This document shows, one piece after another, positions 26,817-37,373 of a DNA stretch of 64,000 nucleotides (within the stretch, counting starts at the first letter, position 1; every line of letters starts with the position of its first letter). The notes beneath the pieces were generated by a model. The model was not told the DNA's origin and made no database searches. It saw nothing but the letters and a program-made list of their open reading frames with translations. This DNA is from Salinimicrobium marinum. GTDB lineage: Bacteria; Bacteroidota; Bacteroidia; Flavobacteriales; Flavobacteriaceae. The position numbers and the translations under genes were made by a program. Location of the stretch: the NCBI RefSeq assembly GCF_014651535.1, contig NZ_BMXB01000001.1:888615-952614 (forward strand). Reading direction: 5' to 3'.

Positions 26817-29800
26817 CTATTCTTCTACCAAAACCCAGTCACCTTTGTCAAGAAGCGGAATGGCTTGTTTGAATTTCATGCTCTTGTTCTCACCGTTCAT
26901 CACATTTTTAATGGTGACTTTATCATTTCTTCCAATTTTGGGACGTTCCCTGGTGATGGTTTCCGTAACCTGCGGACGTTGCTGCTGATTTTGAGATGCA
27001 GCTCTGCTTTGCGCGGCACGTTCATCCAGATTCTGAATTTCTTCCTTGGAAGTTTCTACGTGATCGCGTTGTTTCCGCTCCCTAGCTTCTCTGATTTGAG
27101 CCGGATTTGGTGCCGGTAATTCTCCTTTGAAAAGGAAGGAGATCACGTCTTTGTTCACCTGGTCCAGCATAACCTTGAACAGTTCAAAAGCTTCAAACTT
27201 ATAAATCAATAACGGATCTTTTTGCTCATGTACCGCCAGCTGAACGCTCTGCTTTAACTCATCCATTTTACGTAGATGGGTTTTCCAGGCATCGTCAATA
27301 ATTGCCAGGGTAATATTCTTTTCGAAATCTTTTACCAGTTGCTTTCCTTCAGACTCATATGCCTTTTTAAGGTTTGTAACTACCTGAAGGGTTTTTGTGC
27401 CATCTGTAAAAGGAACCGAAATTCGCTCAAAGTTATTGCGGTCATCTTCAAAAACCTGCTTGATCACGGGATAAGCATCGGCCGCGTTACGCGTCATTTT
27501 CTCATCGTAATGTTTGTAGGCAGCCTTGTATACTTCCCCTGCGATCTTTTGAGAATCCATTTTTTCGAATTCCGCTTCAGTTACAGGAGAGCTCATGGAG
27601 AAGTAACGGATCAACTCAAACTCAAAGTTTTTGAAATCCACTGCCATTTTGTTGCTTTCTGTAATCGCTTCCGCGGTATCAAACAACATATTGGCAATAT
27701 CCACACGTAACCTGTCACCAAATAGAGCATGGTAGCGGCGTTTGTAGACAACCTCACGCTGTGCGTTCATCACATCATCGTACTCCAGCAGTCGCTTACG
27801 TACGCCAAAGTTGTTTTCTTCTACTTTTTTCTGTGCCCGCTCAATGGATTTTGAGATCATGGAATGCTGAATTACTTCCCCTTCTTCCAGACCCATGCGG
27901 TCCATAAGTTTGGCTATTTTTTCAGATCCAAACAAACGCATCAGGTTATCTTCAAGAGATACGTAGAATTGAGAACTTCCGGGGTCACCCTGACGTCCTG
28001 CACGACCACGCAACTGCCTGTCCACCCTACGTGAATCATGGCGCTCGGTACCTACAATAGCAAGACCGCCGGCTTTTTTCACTTCGGGACTTAATTTAAT
28101 ATCGGTACCACGACCTGCCATGTTGGTAGCAATGGTCACAATTCCGGCCTGACCGGCTTGAGCAACAATATCAGCTTCTTTTTTATGAAGCTTTGCGTTC
28201 AATACATTATGAGGAACATTTCTAAGCTTCAGCATCCGGCTTAATAATTCTGAAATTTCAACCGAAGTAGTACCGATCAATACCGGTCTTCCTGCCCTGG
28301 AAAGCTGTGTTACGTCTTCTATGACGGCATTGTACTTTTCCCTTTTGGTTTTATATACCATGTCCTCTTTATCCTGACGTGCAATAGGACGGTTTGTAGG
28401 GATCTCTACCACATCAAGTTTATAGATTTCCCACAGCTCCCCGGCTTCGGTAACAGCAGTACCCGTCATACCCGAAAGTTTGCGGTACATCCTGAAGTAA
28501 TTCTGAAGCGTTACAGTAGCAAAAGTCTGCGTTGCATCTTCAATTTTTACATTCTCCTTTGCTTCAATTGCCTGGTGTAATCCGTCACTGTAGCGGCGGC
28601 CTTCCATGATACGTCCGGTCTGCTCGTCTACAATTTTCACTTTATTTTCCATCACCACATATTCTGTGTCTTTTTCGAAGAGCGTATAAGCTTTCAATAA
28701 TTGACGCATGGTGTGGATCCGTTCACTTTTCACGCTATATTCACGAAAAAGTTCTTCTTTCTTTTCGGCTTCCTCTTCTTTGGAAAGACCTTCATTTTCA
28801 ATTTTTGCGATCTCCATGCCAATTTCCGGCATTACGAAGAAATCGGGATCATCTTCTCCAGAAAGATATTCAACTCCTTTATCGGTAAGATCTATTTGAT
28901 TATTTTTCTCTTCGATCACGAAGTACAGGTCGGCATCTACTATCGGCATTTCCCGGTTGTTGTCTGCCATGTATTTGTTCTCGGTCTTCTGAAGCAATAA
29001 TTTGATTCCTTCTTCACTAAGGAATTTGATAAGTGCTTTGTTTTTTGGAAGTCCTCTGTGAACCTGTAGCAACTTGAATCCGCCTTCCTCAGTATTTCCT
29101 GAGGCAATTAATTTTTTTGCTTCGGCTAAAACACCCGTAAGATGCTTTCGTTGTACTTCAACAATATTGGCCACTGCAGGCTTTAATTGATCGAATTCAT
29201 GTACATCTCCTTTAGGAATAGGTCCGGAAATAATTAAAGGTGTACGGGCATCATCTACCAGTACCGAATCCACCTCATCCACAATGGCGTAGTTGTGCGG
29301 TCTTTGCACAAGATCATCGGGGGAGTGGGACATGTTGTCACGCAGGTAGTCGAAACCAAACTCATTGTTTGTTCCGTAAGTTATATCGGCATTATATGCT
29401 TTTCTTCTTGCTGCGGAATTTGGCCGGTGGTAATCTATACAATCTACGGTCATCCCGTGAAACTGAAAAATAGGAGCCATCCACGCGCTATCCCTTTTTG
29501 CCAGGTAATCATTCACGGTTACCAGGTGCACGCCGTTTCCGGTAAGGGCATTCAGGTACATTGGAAGGGTAGCCACTAAAGTTTTACCTTCCCCAGTCTG
29601 CATTTCGGCAATCTTTCCCTGATGCATTGCAACACCACCTATCAACTGTACGTCATAATGAACCATATCCCACACGATAGGCTTTCCGGCCGCATCCCAG
29701 GAATTGTTCCAGATAGCATAATCCCCATCAAGGTTTACGTAATCTTTTTCAGCTGAAAGTTCTCTGTCAAAAACAGAGGCAGTTACCTTCAGTTGGGTAT

Positions 29801-30176
29801 TATTTACAAAACGTTTGGCTGTTTCTTTTATGGTGGCGAAAGCCTCGGGAAGGATTTCAGCTAAGACAGCTTCAGAAATTTCATAAGCTCTGTCTTTAAG
29901 AGCATCAATTTCTGAGTAAATGTCTTCTTTTCGGGTAATATCTTCAGAGGCATCGGCTTCGGCAGTAAGAGCTGCCATTTGCTCATTCACCTCTTTAAGG
30001 GCCTCCTGAATTTTATTTTTGAAAGTCGTTGTTTTAGCGCGAAGTTCATCGAGAGATAAAGCTTCATATTCCTTTTCAAAAGACTTTACTTTTTCAACGA
30101 TAGGTTGAATTTCCTTAATGTCTTTTTTGGATTTATCGCCAACAAAAACCTTCAGTACTGAATCTAAAAAACTCAT
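26817..30176 (-). CDS. secA: Protein translocase ATPase SecA
   Basis: A 1,119-residue motor of the Sec pathway, longer than the roughly 900 residues of E. coli SecA because of flavobacterial insertions. Walker A is MQTGEGKTL (about 185-193), and the DEAD-like motif is [15 protein letters not shown]. Motif [10 protein letters not shown] and the arginine finger region [18 protein letters not shown] are intact. The C-terminus ends KGDWVLVEE and lacks the Cys-rich zinc motif found in proteobacterial SecA. A TACATTTG promoter element on the reverse strand lies 22 bp upstream. Confidence 0.97.
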   Translation of the reverse strand: MSFLDSVLKVFVGDKSKKDIKEIQPIVEKVKSFEKEYEALSLDELRAKTTTFKNKIQEALKEVNEQMAALTAEADASEDITRKEDIYSEIDALKDRAYEISEAVLAEILPEAFATIKETAKRFVNNTQLKVTASVFDRELSAEKDYVNLDGDYAIWNNSWDAAGKPIVWDMVHYDVQLIGGVAMHQGKIAEMQTGEGKTLVATLPMYLNALTGNGVHLVTVNDYLAKRDSAWMAPIFQFHGMTVDCIDYHRPNSAARRKAYNADITYGTNNEFGFDYLRDNMSHSPDDLVQRPHNYAIVDEVDSVLVDDARTPLIISGPIPKGDVHEFDQLKPAVANIVEVQRKHLTGVLAEAKKLIASGNTEEGGFKLLQVHRGLPKNKALIKFLSEEGIKLLLQKTENKYMADNNREMPIVDADLYFVIEEKNNQIDLTDKGVEYLSGEDDPDFFVMPEIGMEIAKIENEGLSKEEEAEKKEELFREYSVKSERIHTMRQLLKAYTLFEKDTEYVVMENKVKIVDEQTGRIMEGRRYSDGLHQAIEAKENVKIEDATQTFATVTLQNYFRMYRKLSGMTGTAVTEAGELWEIYKLDVVEIPTNRPIARQDKEDMVYKTKREKYNAVIEDVTQLSRAGRPVLIGTTSVEISELLSRMLKLRNVPHNVLNAKLHKKEADIVAQAGQAGIVTIATNMAGRGTDIKLSPEVKKAGGLAIVGTERHDSRRVDRQLRGRAGRQGDPGSSQFYVSLEDNLMRLFGSEKIAKLMDRMGLEEGEVIQHSMISKSIERAQKKVEENNFGVRKRLLEYDDVMNAQREVVYKRRYHALFGDRLRVDIANMLFDTAEAITESNKMAVDFKNFEFELIRYFSMSSPVTEAEFEKMDSQKIAGEVYKAAYKHYDEKMTRNAADAYPVIKQVFEDDRNNFERISVPFTDGTKTLQVVTNLKKAYESEGKQLVKDFEKNITLAIIDDAWKTHLRKMDELKQSVQLAVHEQKDPLLIYKFEAFELFKVMLDQVNKDVISFLFKGELPAPNPAQIREARERKQRDHVETSKEEIQNLDERAAQSRAASQNQQQRPQVTETITRERPKIGRNDKVTIKNVMNGENKSMKFKQAIPLLDKGDWVLVEE

Positions 30177-30198
30177 AGTTTTTATTGTTTTAATATGT

Positions 30199-30206
30199 CA
30201 AATGTA
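30199..30206 (-). promoter_or_regulatory. Predicted -7 element of secA
   Basis: Reverse strand TACATTTG, full match to TAnnTTTG, 22 bp before the start. Confidence 0.6.
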
Positions 30207-30207
30207 C

Positions 30208-30240
30208 GCAAAAAAAAAGCCTCAATTCTGAGACTTTTTC
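30208..30240 (-). terminator. Terminator of the DUF2795 gene
   Basis: Reverse strand stem AGTCTCA / TGAGGCT with loop GAAT followed by a T9 run. It directly abuts the secA promoter. Confidence 0.75.
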
Positions 30241-30264
30241 CTTCTATTTCTGTTCGTTTATTTT

Positions 30265-30486
30265 TTAATACTCATCCTCATTCCAAAGATAATCGTCATC
30301 TGTGGGATAATCTGGCCAGATTTCCTCAATTGAATCATAGGAATCTCCTTCATCTTCAATTGCCTGCAGGTTTTCCACAACCTCTAACGGAGCTCCCGTC
30401 CTGATGGCGTAATCAATTAACTCATCTTTTGTTGCGGGCCAAGGCGCATCACTTAAATAGGATGCTAATTCTAATGTCCAATACAT
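30265..30486 (-). CDS. DUF2795 small acidic protein
   Basis: A 73-residue protein starting MYWTLELASYLSDAPWPATK, the family signature (quoted up to 20 residues). LIDYAIRTGAPLEVVENL is the helical core and the C-terminus is strongly acidic. DUF2795 is widespread with unknown function. A TATTTTTG element on the reverse strand at 30511-30518 gives it its own promoter. Confidence 0.85.
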   Translation of the reverse strand: MYWTLELASYLSDAPWPATKDELIDYAIRTGAPLEVVENLQAIEDEGDSYDSIEEIWPDYPTDDDYLWNEDEY

Positions 30487-30510
30487 TGGTTAATCGGTTT
30501 TGATTTTTTG

Positions 30511-30518
30511 CAAAAATA
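30511..30518 (-). promoter_or_regulatory. Predicted -7 element of the DUF2795 gene
   Basis: Reverse strand TATTTTTG, 24 bp before the start codon. Confidence 0.55.
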
Positions 30519-30640
30519 AATTTTTTGTTGAGATAGTCAAGAAAAAAATCTATTATTTATCATTAATTTTAAGAACGTTTTCTGAAACCTTAAATATTCT
30601 AGCTTTAAATGTTTTAGAAGTAACCGGGAAAACCCTTATC

Positions 30641-31216
30641 TCAGAATTCTTTTTTGGGTATCCACTGAATTTCCCTGGCTTGTAAATCTTTAGACAACTT
30701 TCGTGCCAGCACAAACAGGTAATCGCTTAACCGGTTTAAATACTGCAAAACCTTCTCGTCAAAAGGTTCCATTTCATAAAGAGCAGCAGCAAGACGCTCG
30801 GCGCGGCGGCATACACAGCGGGAAATGTGACAGAATGACACAGCTTGATGACCTCCCGGAAGGATGAAATGTGTCATAGGAGGGAGGCTGTCATTCATAG
30901 CATCTATTTCCTGCTCCAGAAGTTCTATGTCTTCTTTAGAGATCTTTGGAATATTAAGGCGCTCTTTTCCGTTTTTTAGCATTGCTTTTTCAGGATCTGT
31001 TGCGAGGATTGCACCTAACGTAAATAGTTTGTCCTGAATGATAAGCAGCGTTTCATGGCTATGCTCATCGATCTCCTGGTCTCTTAGCATTCCAAGATTG
31101 GAGTTTAATTCATCTACAGTTCCATAACTGTCAATTCTTATGTGATGTTTTGGAACCCTGGTGCCGCCAAAAAGTGCAGTGGTGCCTTTATCTCCTGTTT
31201 TTGTATATATTTTCAT
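30641..31216 (-). CDS. Cob(I)alamin adenosyltransferase, PduO type
   Basis: A 191-residue ATP:cob(I)alamin adenosyltransferase that makes adenosylcobalamin. The N-terminal ATP-binding motif is KIYTKTGDKGTTALFGGTRV (residues 2-21; TKTGDKGTT is the core). SYGTVDELNS, FILPGGH and CRRAERLAA with LQYLNRLSDYLFVLAR are the other conserved blocks. It supplies the cofactor used by methylmalonyl-CoA mutase, whose chaperone meaB is also in this window. Confidence 0.93.
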   Translation of the reverse strand: MKIYTKTGDKGTTALFGGTRVPKHHIRIDSYGTVDELNSNLGMLRDQEIDEHSHETLLIIQDKLFTLGAILATDPEKAMLKNGKERLNIPKISKEDIELLEQEIDAMNDSLPPMTHFILPGGHQAVSFCHISRCVCRRAERLAAALYEMEPFDEKVLQYLNRLSDYLFVLARKLSKDLQAREIQWIPKKEF

Positions 31217-31453
31217 TGGTGGATTAGAAATTTTAAGCTTTTGAGGCTGTAGTGCATTAAAAAAGAATGCAGCAGTGAAAAATCTGGAGTTAAAGGTAAG
31301 GAAATTATCAGGCTAAGGAAAAAATGAGATGCAAGTTCACACCTATTTTGAGCCGAATAATCAAATTTAAAAGACAAAAAAGCTGGTTATTACTTGCAGA
31401 TAAAATTTAACTAGACTGAATTTTTTTCTAAAAAATTACTGAAGGTTGAATAT

Positions 31454-31627
31454 TTAATCGTTTTCCTTCTCGCGTTGTTTTTTTCGTTCCTGATATCTTT
31501 TTCGAAAATTCCGGTTCTTTTTAGCTTCTCTGTTCTTTTTGGTGCGACCCCGGTTCCAGAGGAAAAAACCCAGAAAAAGGACAATGAGTCCGATATAAAG
31601 CAGTGTGTCGTTATCGAATATATCCAC
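31454..31627 (-). CDS. Short membrane protein with basic tail (57 aa)
   Basis: A small gene beginning with GTG (31625-31627). The product has one helix (LLYIGLIVLFLGFFLW, about residues 9-24) and a very basic C-terminal tail (RKRYQERKKQREKEND). Similar one-helix proteins with arginine/lysine-rich tails are common and usually unannotated in flavobacteria. It lies alone in the interval between the adenosyltransferase and the ABC ATPase, both leftward. The rest of that interval (31217-31453) shows nothing recognisable. Confidence 0.5.
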   Translation of the reverse strand: MDIFDNDTLLYIGLIVLFLGFFLWNRGRTKKNREAKKNRNFRKRYQERKKQREKEND

Positions 31628-31732
31628 TTAAATTCACTTCGTTATTAGTAATGCGTTATCTGCAAATTTAAGATTGAATACTGAGTATTAAAAGCAGATA
31701 CAATTATTTTGACTAACCTCTGACCTCTAAAT

Positions 31733-32443
31733 TTAGTGCCTAGGGCTTACTGGCGCCATCGTCTTTCTTTCATCACTTTCCACAATTCCGTCGCGAAGGC
31801 GGATGATCCTGTGGGCGTGTTCTGCAATATCTTCTTCGTGAGTTACTAATATTACTGTATTTCCGGCTTTATGGATATCATCAAAAAGGTTCATGATCTC
31901 TACAGAAGTTTTGGAATCGAGGTTTCCGGTAGGTTCATCGGCAAGAATGATGGAAGGATGATTTACCAAAGCTCTCCCTACAGCAACCCTTTGACGTTGT
32001 CCTCCCGAAAGCTGATTCGGTTTATGGTCCATCCGGTCGGCCAATCCTACATCTGTCAATACTTTTTCGGCACGTGCTGTTCTTTCTTTTTTGGTCGCCC
32101 CGGCATACACCATTGGTAAAGCAACATTATCTAAAGCTGTGGTTCTGGGGAGCAGGTTAAACGTCTGAAAAACAAACCCAATTTCCTTGTTCCGGATTTC
32201 TGCCAGTTCATCATCGGACATTTTACTCACATCCTTTCCGTTTAATATATAAGATCCGGAAGTAGGAGTGTCAAGACAGCCCAACAGGTTCATCAATGTC
32301 GATTTCCCTGAACCCGAAGGTCCCATAAAAGCTACATATTCCCCTTTTTCAATATCAATATCAATTCCTTTAAGGACTTTCACTATTTCCTGTCCCAAAT
32401 GGAAGTCTCTGGTAATATTCCGGATTTTTATTACGCTGCTCAT
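31733..32443 (-). CDS. ABC transporter ATPase, LolD/MacB type
   Basis: A 236-residue ATPase of the LolD/FtsE/MacB group. Walker A is GPSGSGKST (about 41-49), the Q-loop is [10 protein letters not shown], the signature is [15 protein letters not shown], and Walker B is [13 protein letters not shown]. Such subunits energise FtsX-like permeases for lipoprotein release or drug and peptide export. No permease gene is adjacent, so the partner must lie elsewhere. Confidence 0.9.
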   Translation of the reverse strand: MSSVIKIRNITRDFHLGQEIVKVLKGIDIDIEKGEYVAFMGPSGSGKSTLMNLLGCLDTPTSGSYILNGKDVSKMSDDELAEIRNKEIGFVFQTFNLLPRTTALDNVALPMVYAGATKKERTARAEKVLTDVGLADRMDHKPNQLSGGQRQRVAVGRALVNHPSIILADEPTGNLDSKTSVEIMNLFDDIHKAGNTVILVTHEEDIAEHAHRIIRLRDGIVESDERKTMAPVSPRH

Positions 32444-32731
32444 AAATGTAAATCAAAAATTAAGATCACTAGATAAGACGCAATTTAAGTTGATTTGTTA
32501 CAAGTTGTAAAATGAGAATGAAAATTTGAAGGTTATTTGATGGTATTCACACAAGTTCGGAACGAAACTACTGTCAGTAAAGTCGGGGACTTGTCACTCT
32601 AATTCTTCTTAAAAGGGTGCTTCTTAGAAAGTTTGCTGCCTTACATAGACCTCTTTTCAGGCAATATTTTGATATTTTAATCTCAAGATAAAGTTATGTC
32701 GCTGTCATTAAATATTTTAATTATCACATCA

Positions 32732-33547
32732 TCACACCCTTACCACGAAATGCTCTTTTGCCTGTTCTTTTCTGAAGAAAATTAGTCCCCATTGGAATGT
32801 ATCTACTGTTACCGAAACTTCCGGATGCAGTTTTATTTCTTCCCATGCTGCCTCCATATCTTTGGACCAGTGGATATCATCGAATATCATTACCGAGTCA
32901 TTATGAACTGCTGAAAGTAACTTCTCGAAATAATTTAAAGTAGCTTGTTTCTGATGGTTTCCGTCGATGAAGATCAGGTCGAAAGTTTGAGGTTGTAAAT
33001 TGGAATTTGAAATTTGAAATCTGGAACTTTTGTTCACTGAATATTGCTTACTGATCACTCTCTCAAACTCCCCGACCTTCATCTCAATATCTTTAAACCC
33101 GAATTCTTCAAATTGTTTACGTGCCACACCAGCAGTAGCGGCACAACCTTCGATGCTGATGATCTGCACTTTGTTTTGCGCTGCCATGGCAGCTGTGCTT
33201 ATTCCGAGGGAAGTTCCCAGCTCAAGGGCCCTTTCAACTTCTAAATAACGCACCAGCCGATTCAGCAATTGGGCACGTTTGGGGGTGATTCCGGCGTTCT
33301 TTGCTATGGCTGCGATTTTCCGTTCATTAGAAGAAAAGATCCTGCTACCTGCTCCAAAATCGGCCACTTTAATAGAATTTCTATTCTGCAGCAGCTTTTT
33401 CCGGTATTTCTTAATGATCTCGTACGCCGGATACTTTTTCTTATCGTAAAAACATTTCGTCACTAACCCAAAAACAAAAGGAGAATGTACCCCGTGCTGA
33501 TTCGTGGATTTAATAAGGAATTTTATGTAGCTAATAAAAAGGTGCAT
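32732..33547 (-). CDS. Class I SAM-dependent methyltransferase
   Basis: About 271 residues from ATG 33545-33547. A GTG 36 bp upstream is also in frame, but a TACATTTG promoter element overlaps it, so transcription should begin too late to use it. The SAM fold is seen in VERALELGTSLGISTAAMA (quoted ALELGTSLGIS), QIISIEGC, DLIFIDGNHQ and VMIFDDIHW, the order of an O-methyltransferase-like enzyme. The N-terminal STNQHGVHSPFVF block is typical of the flavobacterial family. The substrate is unknown. Confidence 0.8.
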   Translation of the reverse strand: MHLFISYIKFLIKSTNQHGVHSPFVFGLVTKCFYDKKKYPAYEIIKKYRKKLLQNRNSIKVADFGAGSRIFSSNERKIAAIAKNAGITPKRAQLLNRLVRYLEVERALELGTSLGISTAAMAAQNKVQIISIEGCAATAGVARKQFEEFGFKDIEMKVGEFERVISKQYSVNKSSRFQISNSNLQPQTFDLIFIDGNHQKQATLNYFEKLLSAVHNDSVMIFDDIHWSKDMEAAWEEIKLHPEVSVTVDTFQWGLIFFRKEQAKEHFVVRV

Positions 33548-33582
33548 TTCAGGAAAATTCGCTGTAAAAGCAATTGTTGCCA

Positions 33583-33590
33583 CAAATGTA
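33583..33590 (-). promoter_or_regulatory. Predicted -7 element that decides the methyltransferase start
   Basis: Reverse strand TACATTTG, overlapping the upstream GTG candidate. The transcript should begin inside the longer reading frame, which favours ATG 33545-33547. Confidence 0.55.
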
Positions 33591-33726
33591 GGGAAAGATA
33601 GGCTGTGTAAAAGGAACTGTTGAGATCTACTTTTAATGAATTTAGGCGACTGAAATGATAAATCTTTTAAGCATCTTTAGGTTCATCCTTTTTTACAACA
33701 ATTTCGATTTAACCAAAACCTTCCTA

Positions 33727-34152
33727 TTACTTTCCATCTGTTCCTAGAGCTGATAGAATAAGATGTGTGGTTGGTTCTCCAAAAGTGATAAGTCGGTCAA
33801 TGAATTTCTGAAGGTGTAATTGGTCCTTTAATGCTACTCTCATGTGAAAGTTCTGATGCCCGGTGATCCTGTGAACTTCCAGAATTTCGGAATAAGATTG
33901 AAGTTCCTTGATAGCGAACTGGAGTTTCCCTGTGAACACCTTTAGCAAAATAAAAACTTCTATGGTATTGCCCAGCAGCGCTTGGTCTACTTTGAGGCTA
34001 TAGCCTTTGATTACTTCAAGTTCCTCCAGCTTCTTAATACGTTCGCGTACAGAAGAGGGAGAAAGGAAGATCTTTTTGCTTATTTCAGCAAAAGAGGCTT
34101 TGGAATTCGCGTTTAATAGCTCGATAATTTTCCTGTCTGTCACATCGATCAT
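33727..34152 (-). CDS. Lrp/AsnC-family transcriptional regulator
   Basis: A 141-residue regulator. The N-terminal winged helix-turn-helix is at about 3-60 (IIELLNANSKASFAEISKK, SSVRERIKKLEELEVIKGY) and the C-terminal RAM/AsnC ligand domain is at about 65-140. The gene is divergent from a TauE/SafE exporter with 123 bp between starts, so it may control that exporter and itself; this is inferred from arrangement. No effector can be deduced. Confidence 0.9.
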   Translation of the reverse strand: MIDVTDRKIIELLNANSKASFAEISKKIFLSPSSVRERIKKLEELEVIKGYSLKVDQALLGNTIEVFILLKVFTGKLQFAIKELQSYSEILEVHRITGHQNFHMRVALKDQLHLQKFIDRLITFGEPTTHLILSALGTDGK

Positions 34153-34245
34153 GGTTCGATTTATTTATTGTGAAATTACCAATAATTCTTCGGAAAAATA
34201 TTCCTTGAGCCGTCATTTCCACGGCGCAATAAGAACTATTGTCTA

Positions 34246-34253
34246 TAATTTTG
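34246..34253 (+). promoter_or_regulatory. Predicted -7 element of the first TauE/SafE gene
   Basis: TAATTTTG, 22 bp before the start codon. No GTAAC dyad is present here, unlike the second TauE gene. Confidence 0.5.
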
Positions 34254-34275
34254 CCTACTCTAACTTATTATAGTA

Positions 34276-34992
34276 ATGGATCCTGAATTGTTAATCCTCC
34301 TTGGTACCGCTATATTCTGCGGATTTTTTGTTCAAACTGTAGTAGGTTTTGCAGGGTCATTGATCGCTCTTCCTATTTTGTTAATAGGCCTAAATCTGCC
34401 AGATGCAATTGCCTACATTTCTATATTCTATCTTTTTTCCAGTGTTTTCCTGGTCTATAAGGAATGGAAAAACATTGACAGGAATGTAATCATGAGGCTT
34501 GGCTGGGCTTCAGCCATAGGAGTGATTCTGGGGATCGTGGTTCTTACCTACAGTAAACCGGTACTTTTAAAAAAGGCGCTTGGCGTTTTTATTCTGCTAT
34601 ACGTAGTGTATGTGATCTTCGGAAAAAAAAACCTGAAACTGGGTAAAAAAAGGACTGCCTTCTTTGGAATTATGGGTGGTTTCTTTGCCGGAATTTTCTC
34701 TACTGGAGGTCCGCTTTATGTCATTGCCGTGAAGAATACCGTGGAGGAGGCAAAAATTTTCAGAGCAACTATGATTGGAGTTTTAGCCGTGGTAACTGCG
34801 GTACGAATTCCGTCCCTGGCTGTTGGCGGGGTTTTAACTCTAAGTCACATCAAAATCAGCCTTTTTATTCTTCCGGTATTCTTTTTAGCCCAGTTCTTAG
34901 GAGGCCGTCTTTTTCTGAAGATAAATGAGGAGCTGTTTAAGAAAGTGCTACTCGTACTTCTTTGTCTTTCGGGTACAGCTTTGATTTTTTAA
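34276..34992 (+). CDS. TauE/SafE-family membrane exporter
   Basis: A 238-residue membrane protein with about seven to eight helices arranged as two repeats. It begins with the conserved GFFVQTVVGFAGSLIALP and has the second repeat GGFFAGIFSTGGP. The family exports sulfite, sulfoacetate or related anions. It is divergent from the Lrp regulator and unrelated in sequence detail to the second TauE protein at 38,433. Confidence 0.85.
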   Translation: MDPELLILLGTAIFCGFFVQTVVGFAGSLIALPILLIGLNLPDAIAYISIFYLFSSVFLVYKEWKNIDRNVIMRLGWASAIGVILGIVVLTYSKPVLLKKALGVFILLYVVYVIFGKKNLKLGKKRTAFFGIMGGFFAGIFSTGGPLYVIAVKNTVEEAKIFRATMIGVLAVVTAVRIPSLAVGGVLTLSHIKISLFILPVFFLAQFLGGRLFLKINEELFKKVLLVLLCLSGTALIF

Positions 34993-35024
34993 GCTGTATG
35001 TATTTCCCGAAACTTCCTCCCGCA

Positions 35025-36061
35025 TTAGGCCGCTTTAGAATCTGTCTCTGAATTATTTTTACTGAATAATTCCCCTGCCTTTAGTTTTCGGGTATATTCC
35101 TTAAGGTAACTTTTTACTTCTCCAGACATGATGTAAAGTCCGATATTATTTGGAAAGGACATGGTCAATATCATCCTATCTGAAAAATCGAGCACAGCAC
35201 CCAATCCTATTGATGCTCCTATGACTACAAATACCAGGAATATTATTTTGTAGATCATTTCACTTTTTTTACTTCTTCCAAAAAGGTAGGTCCAGGAACG
35301 CATTCCGTAATTGGACCATGAGATCATCGTAGTAAAAGCAAATAGAAAAACTACCAGTGATAGCAGGTATGGAAACCAGGATAGTACGGTTGCAAAAGCA
35401 TCAGATGTTAATTGTACACCGCCTACTCCCTGGACTTCTTGCATTCCGGTGAAAATTTGAACTAAAGCTGTTAGGGTACATACTACCACTGTATCTATGA
35501 AAGGTTCCAGAAGGGCAACATAACCTTCAGAAATTGGATGATTTGTTTTTCCTGTGCTGGGTGCGATCGCAGCCGATCCCACTCCCATTTCACTGAAGAA
35601 GGCGGCTCTTTGAAAACCTACTACCATTACTCCAGTAAATCCACCTTTAAGAGCCGAAGCACTGAAAGCCCCGTCAAAAATAGCAGTAACAGTAGGTCCC
35701 AGTTTGTCAATATTAACTCATTTACAATGAAGGCAGCAATAATGTAAATTCCGGCCATTACAGGCACTACTTTTCCGGTTACCTTGCCAATATTCTCAAT
35801 ACCTCCCTCACTGTCAGGTACTATTACGTGGTATGGAATTCCTTCTGTAAGACTTTCAGCTTTAGAAGAATTCATGGAAATATCCTGTTCAGACCATTGA
35901 AAGGTATAAGAAGCTTTTCCTTTTGAGACCTAGAAATCTATAACACCATTATTGATAACATTTGAGGGATTGGCAGCAGTTGTTGCTTCTACTTTCAGGT
36001 TCTGAGATTGCATTGCCAGCAGGGGAACGAAAAGGAAAATCAAAAGAAGATGTTTCAACAT
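35025..36061 (-). pseudogene. Alanine/glycine:cation symporter (AGCS) remnant
   Basis: Read leftwards from ATG 36059-36061, the frame starts with a signal peptide and an SprB-like repeat domain (KASYTFQW, ESLTEGIPYHVIV), as in flavobacterial AGCS symporters. It is broken three times: an in-frame TAG at 35930-35932, a frameshift at about 35,717-35,727, and loss of most of the transmembrane core. About 30 residues after the repeat domain the sequence jumps to the late AGCS segment VTGKVVPVMAGIYIIAAF, and the C-terminal part continues normally (VGFQRAAFFSEMGVGSAA, TVVVCTLTALV). The remaining C-terminal reading frame is 35,025-35,627. Confidence 0.8.
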
Positions 36062-36644
36062 ATACTATTTTCAGAAGATTAATGAAGGATGCCGGTTCAA
36101 AAGCATCCTTCTCAAAAGTCAAAAAAAGAGCTTTTCAGGAGTTCAAATTCAATCTCAGAAAGTAAAAAAGAGCAAACCAACAGGAAAGTAGCGGAGAAAG
36201 CAGAACTAGCTTTACACAACCAATTGGTTTACTTTTATCCTCAATCGAGAATAAGAATTCGAAATGATAAAAGGCATAGAACTCCCGTGACCGCCGAGGA
36301 GAAAAACAGAAGAAGTTTAAAAAACTGTAACTGTTTTTGATTTTTTTCAAAAAGGAATGCAAATATAAGGTGTATTTTCAATAATAAAACATTGATCCGG
36401 TGGATTTTGAATGAGAAAGGGGTAGGGGGTTGACAGCGTTAGCCGTTGTTTTTTTAAAGGATCAACAACCGTTTGTAAGAATTGTAGTCCATTCAAAAAA
36501 GTCTGATTATTAGTTGGGTGCCCTGCCGTACCGGTAAGGGCAATTATCATCTCAGATTGCAAATATATAGAGGGCTCTGTCCCACAGAAAAAATGCAGAA
36601 TCTGTTAAAAAATAAAGATTGATTTAATGATTATTTTTTAAATG
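36062..36644. other. Non-coding interval upstream of the symporter remnant
   Basis: No convincing gene. It contains two short symmetric elements: a hairpin AAGGATGC / GCATCCTT (36085-36110) just before the symporter start and the palindrome AACCAATTGGTT (36218-36229). Open frames here have non-coding-like composition. Confidence 0.5.
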
Positions 36645-37088
36645 TCAGGCTTTAATGGGAACGGCTAGAAGAGGGATCTGCAGTTCATCCACAAGATCTT
36701 TTTTCTTATTGGCAGTAAAAAGTTCGTACAGGAAATCCTTTTTTTGATGCCCGGCAATAACTAGTTCAATGTTATGTTCTTGTACCTTATTCTTTATGGC
36801 TTTTGAAACAGAACCTTCTACCAGGATTCCTTCTGCCTGCAGGTTATGGTTTTTTTCTATTTGTTCGGCCAATTGTTTAATAAATGCAGTTTTTTTCTTG
36901 CGGCTTTCCACTCTTTCGTCATACAGGTGCTGAGGTCCTGCCTCCAACGCCAGGAAGTCATCGGGATTTGCAGCGGTAACATGAAGTATCCAGATTTTCC
37001 CATCGGTAAGTTTTGCCAGCTTTACAGCCTGGGCTATTAATGCATCTGCGTGTTTGGCGCTTCCTAGAGCCACAAGTATATTCTTCAT
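36645..37088 (-). CDS. Universal stress protein family protein
   Basis: About 147 residues from ATG 37086-37088. The frame is open 144 bp further upstream, but that extension does not look like a protein and the family begins at MKNILVALG. It has the UspA fold: strand one with an ASxxA-like segment (KHADALIAQAVKLA), KIWILHVTAANPDD, and the nucleotide-binding region IELVIAGHQKKDFLYELF, in which the usual GxxGS motif is degenerate. The role is probably stress or energy-state signalling. The gene stands alone at the left of the sulfur region. Confidence 0.8.
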   Translation of the reverse strand: MKNILVALGSAKHADALIAQAVKLAKLTDGKIWILHVTAANPDDFLALEAGPQHLYDERVESRKKKTAFIKQLAEQIEKNHNLQAEGILVEGSVSKAIKNKVQEHNIELVIAGHQKKDFLYELFTANKKKDLVDELQIPLLAVPIKA

Positions 37089-37373
37089 AAGATAAGGTTG
37101 AATTAACCTTAAAGATAGAAAAAAAAGCCAATTCTTTAAGAATAGTGATTTCAGGTAACGATATCTTAACACTGTAACCCCTGCAGAAAAGTAATTCTTT
37201 GGATTTTTTTTGCAAAACAGGTGCCAGCTCACTTTTAATCAACAGCGTATCGGTTCCATCACTTTTGAACCGCCCCTGAAGTATAATTCAAATTCAAGAA
37301 CTGCTTATTTAAGAATCCTTTAATTTCATTTTTAGTAAATACACCTATCTTGCTTCATAATTTAAAAACAACT

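Noticed and set aside
36347..36562. Reverse-strand frame of 71 codons in the interval upstream of the universal stress protein gene region
   Set aside because: Its composition is unlike a protein, no domain is recognisable, and there is no promoter at a suitable distance.
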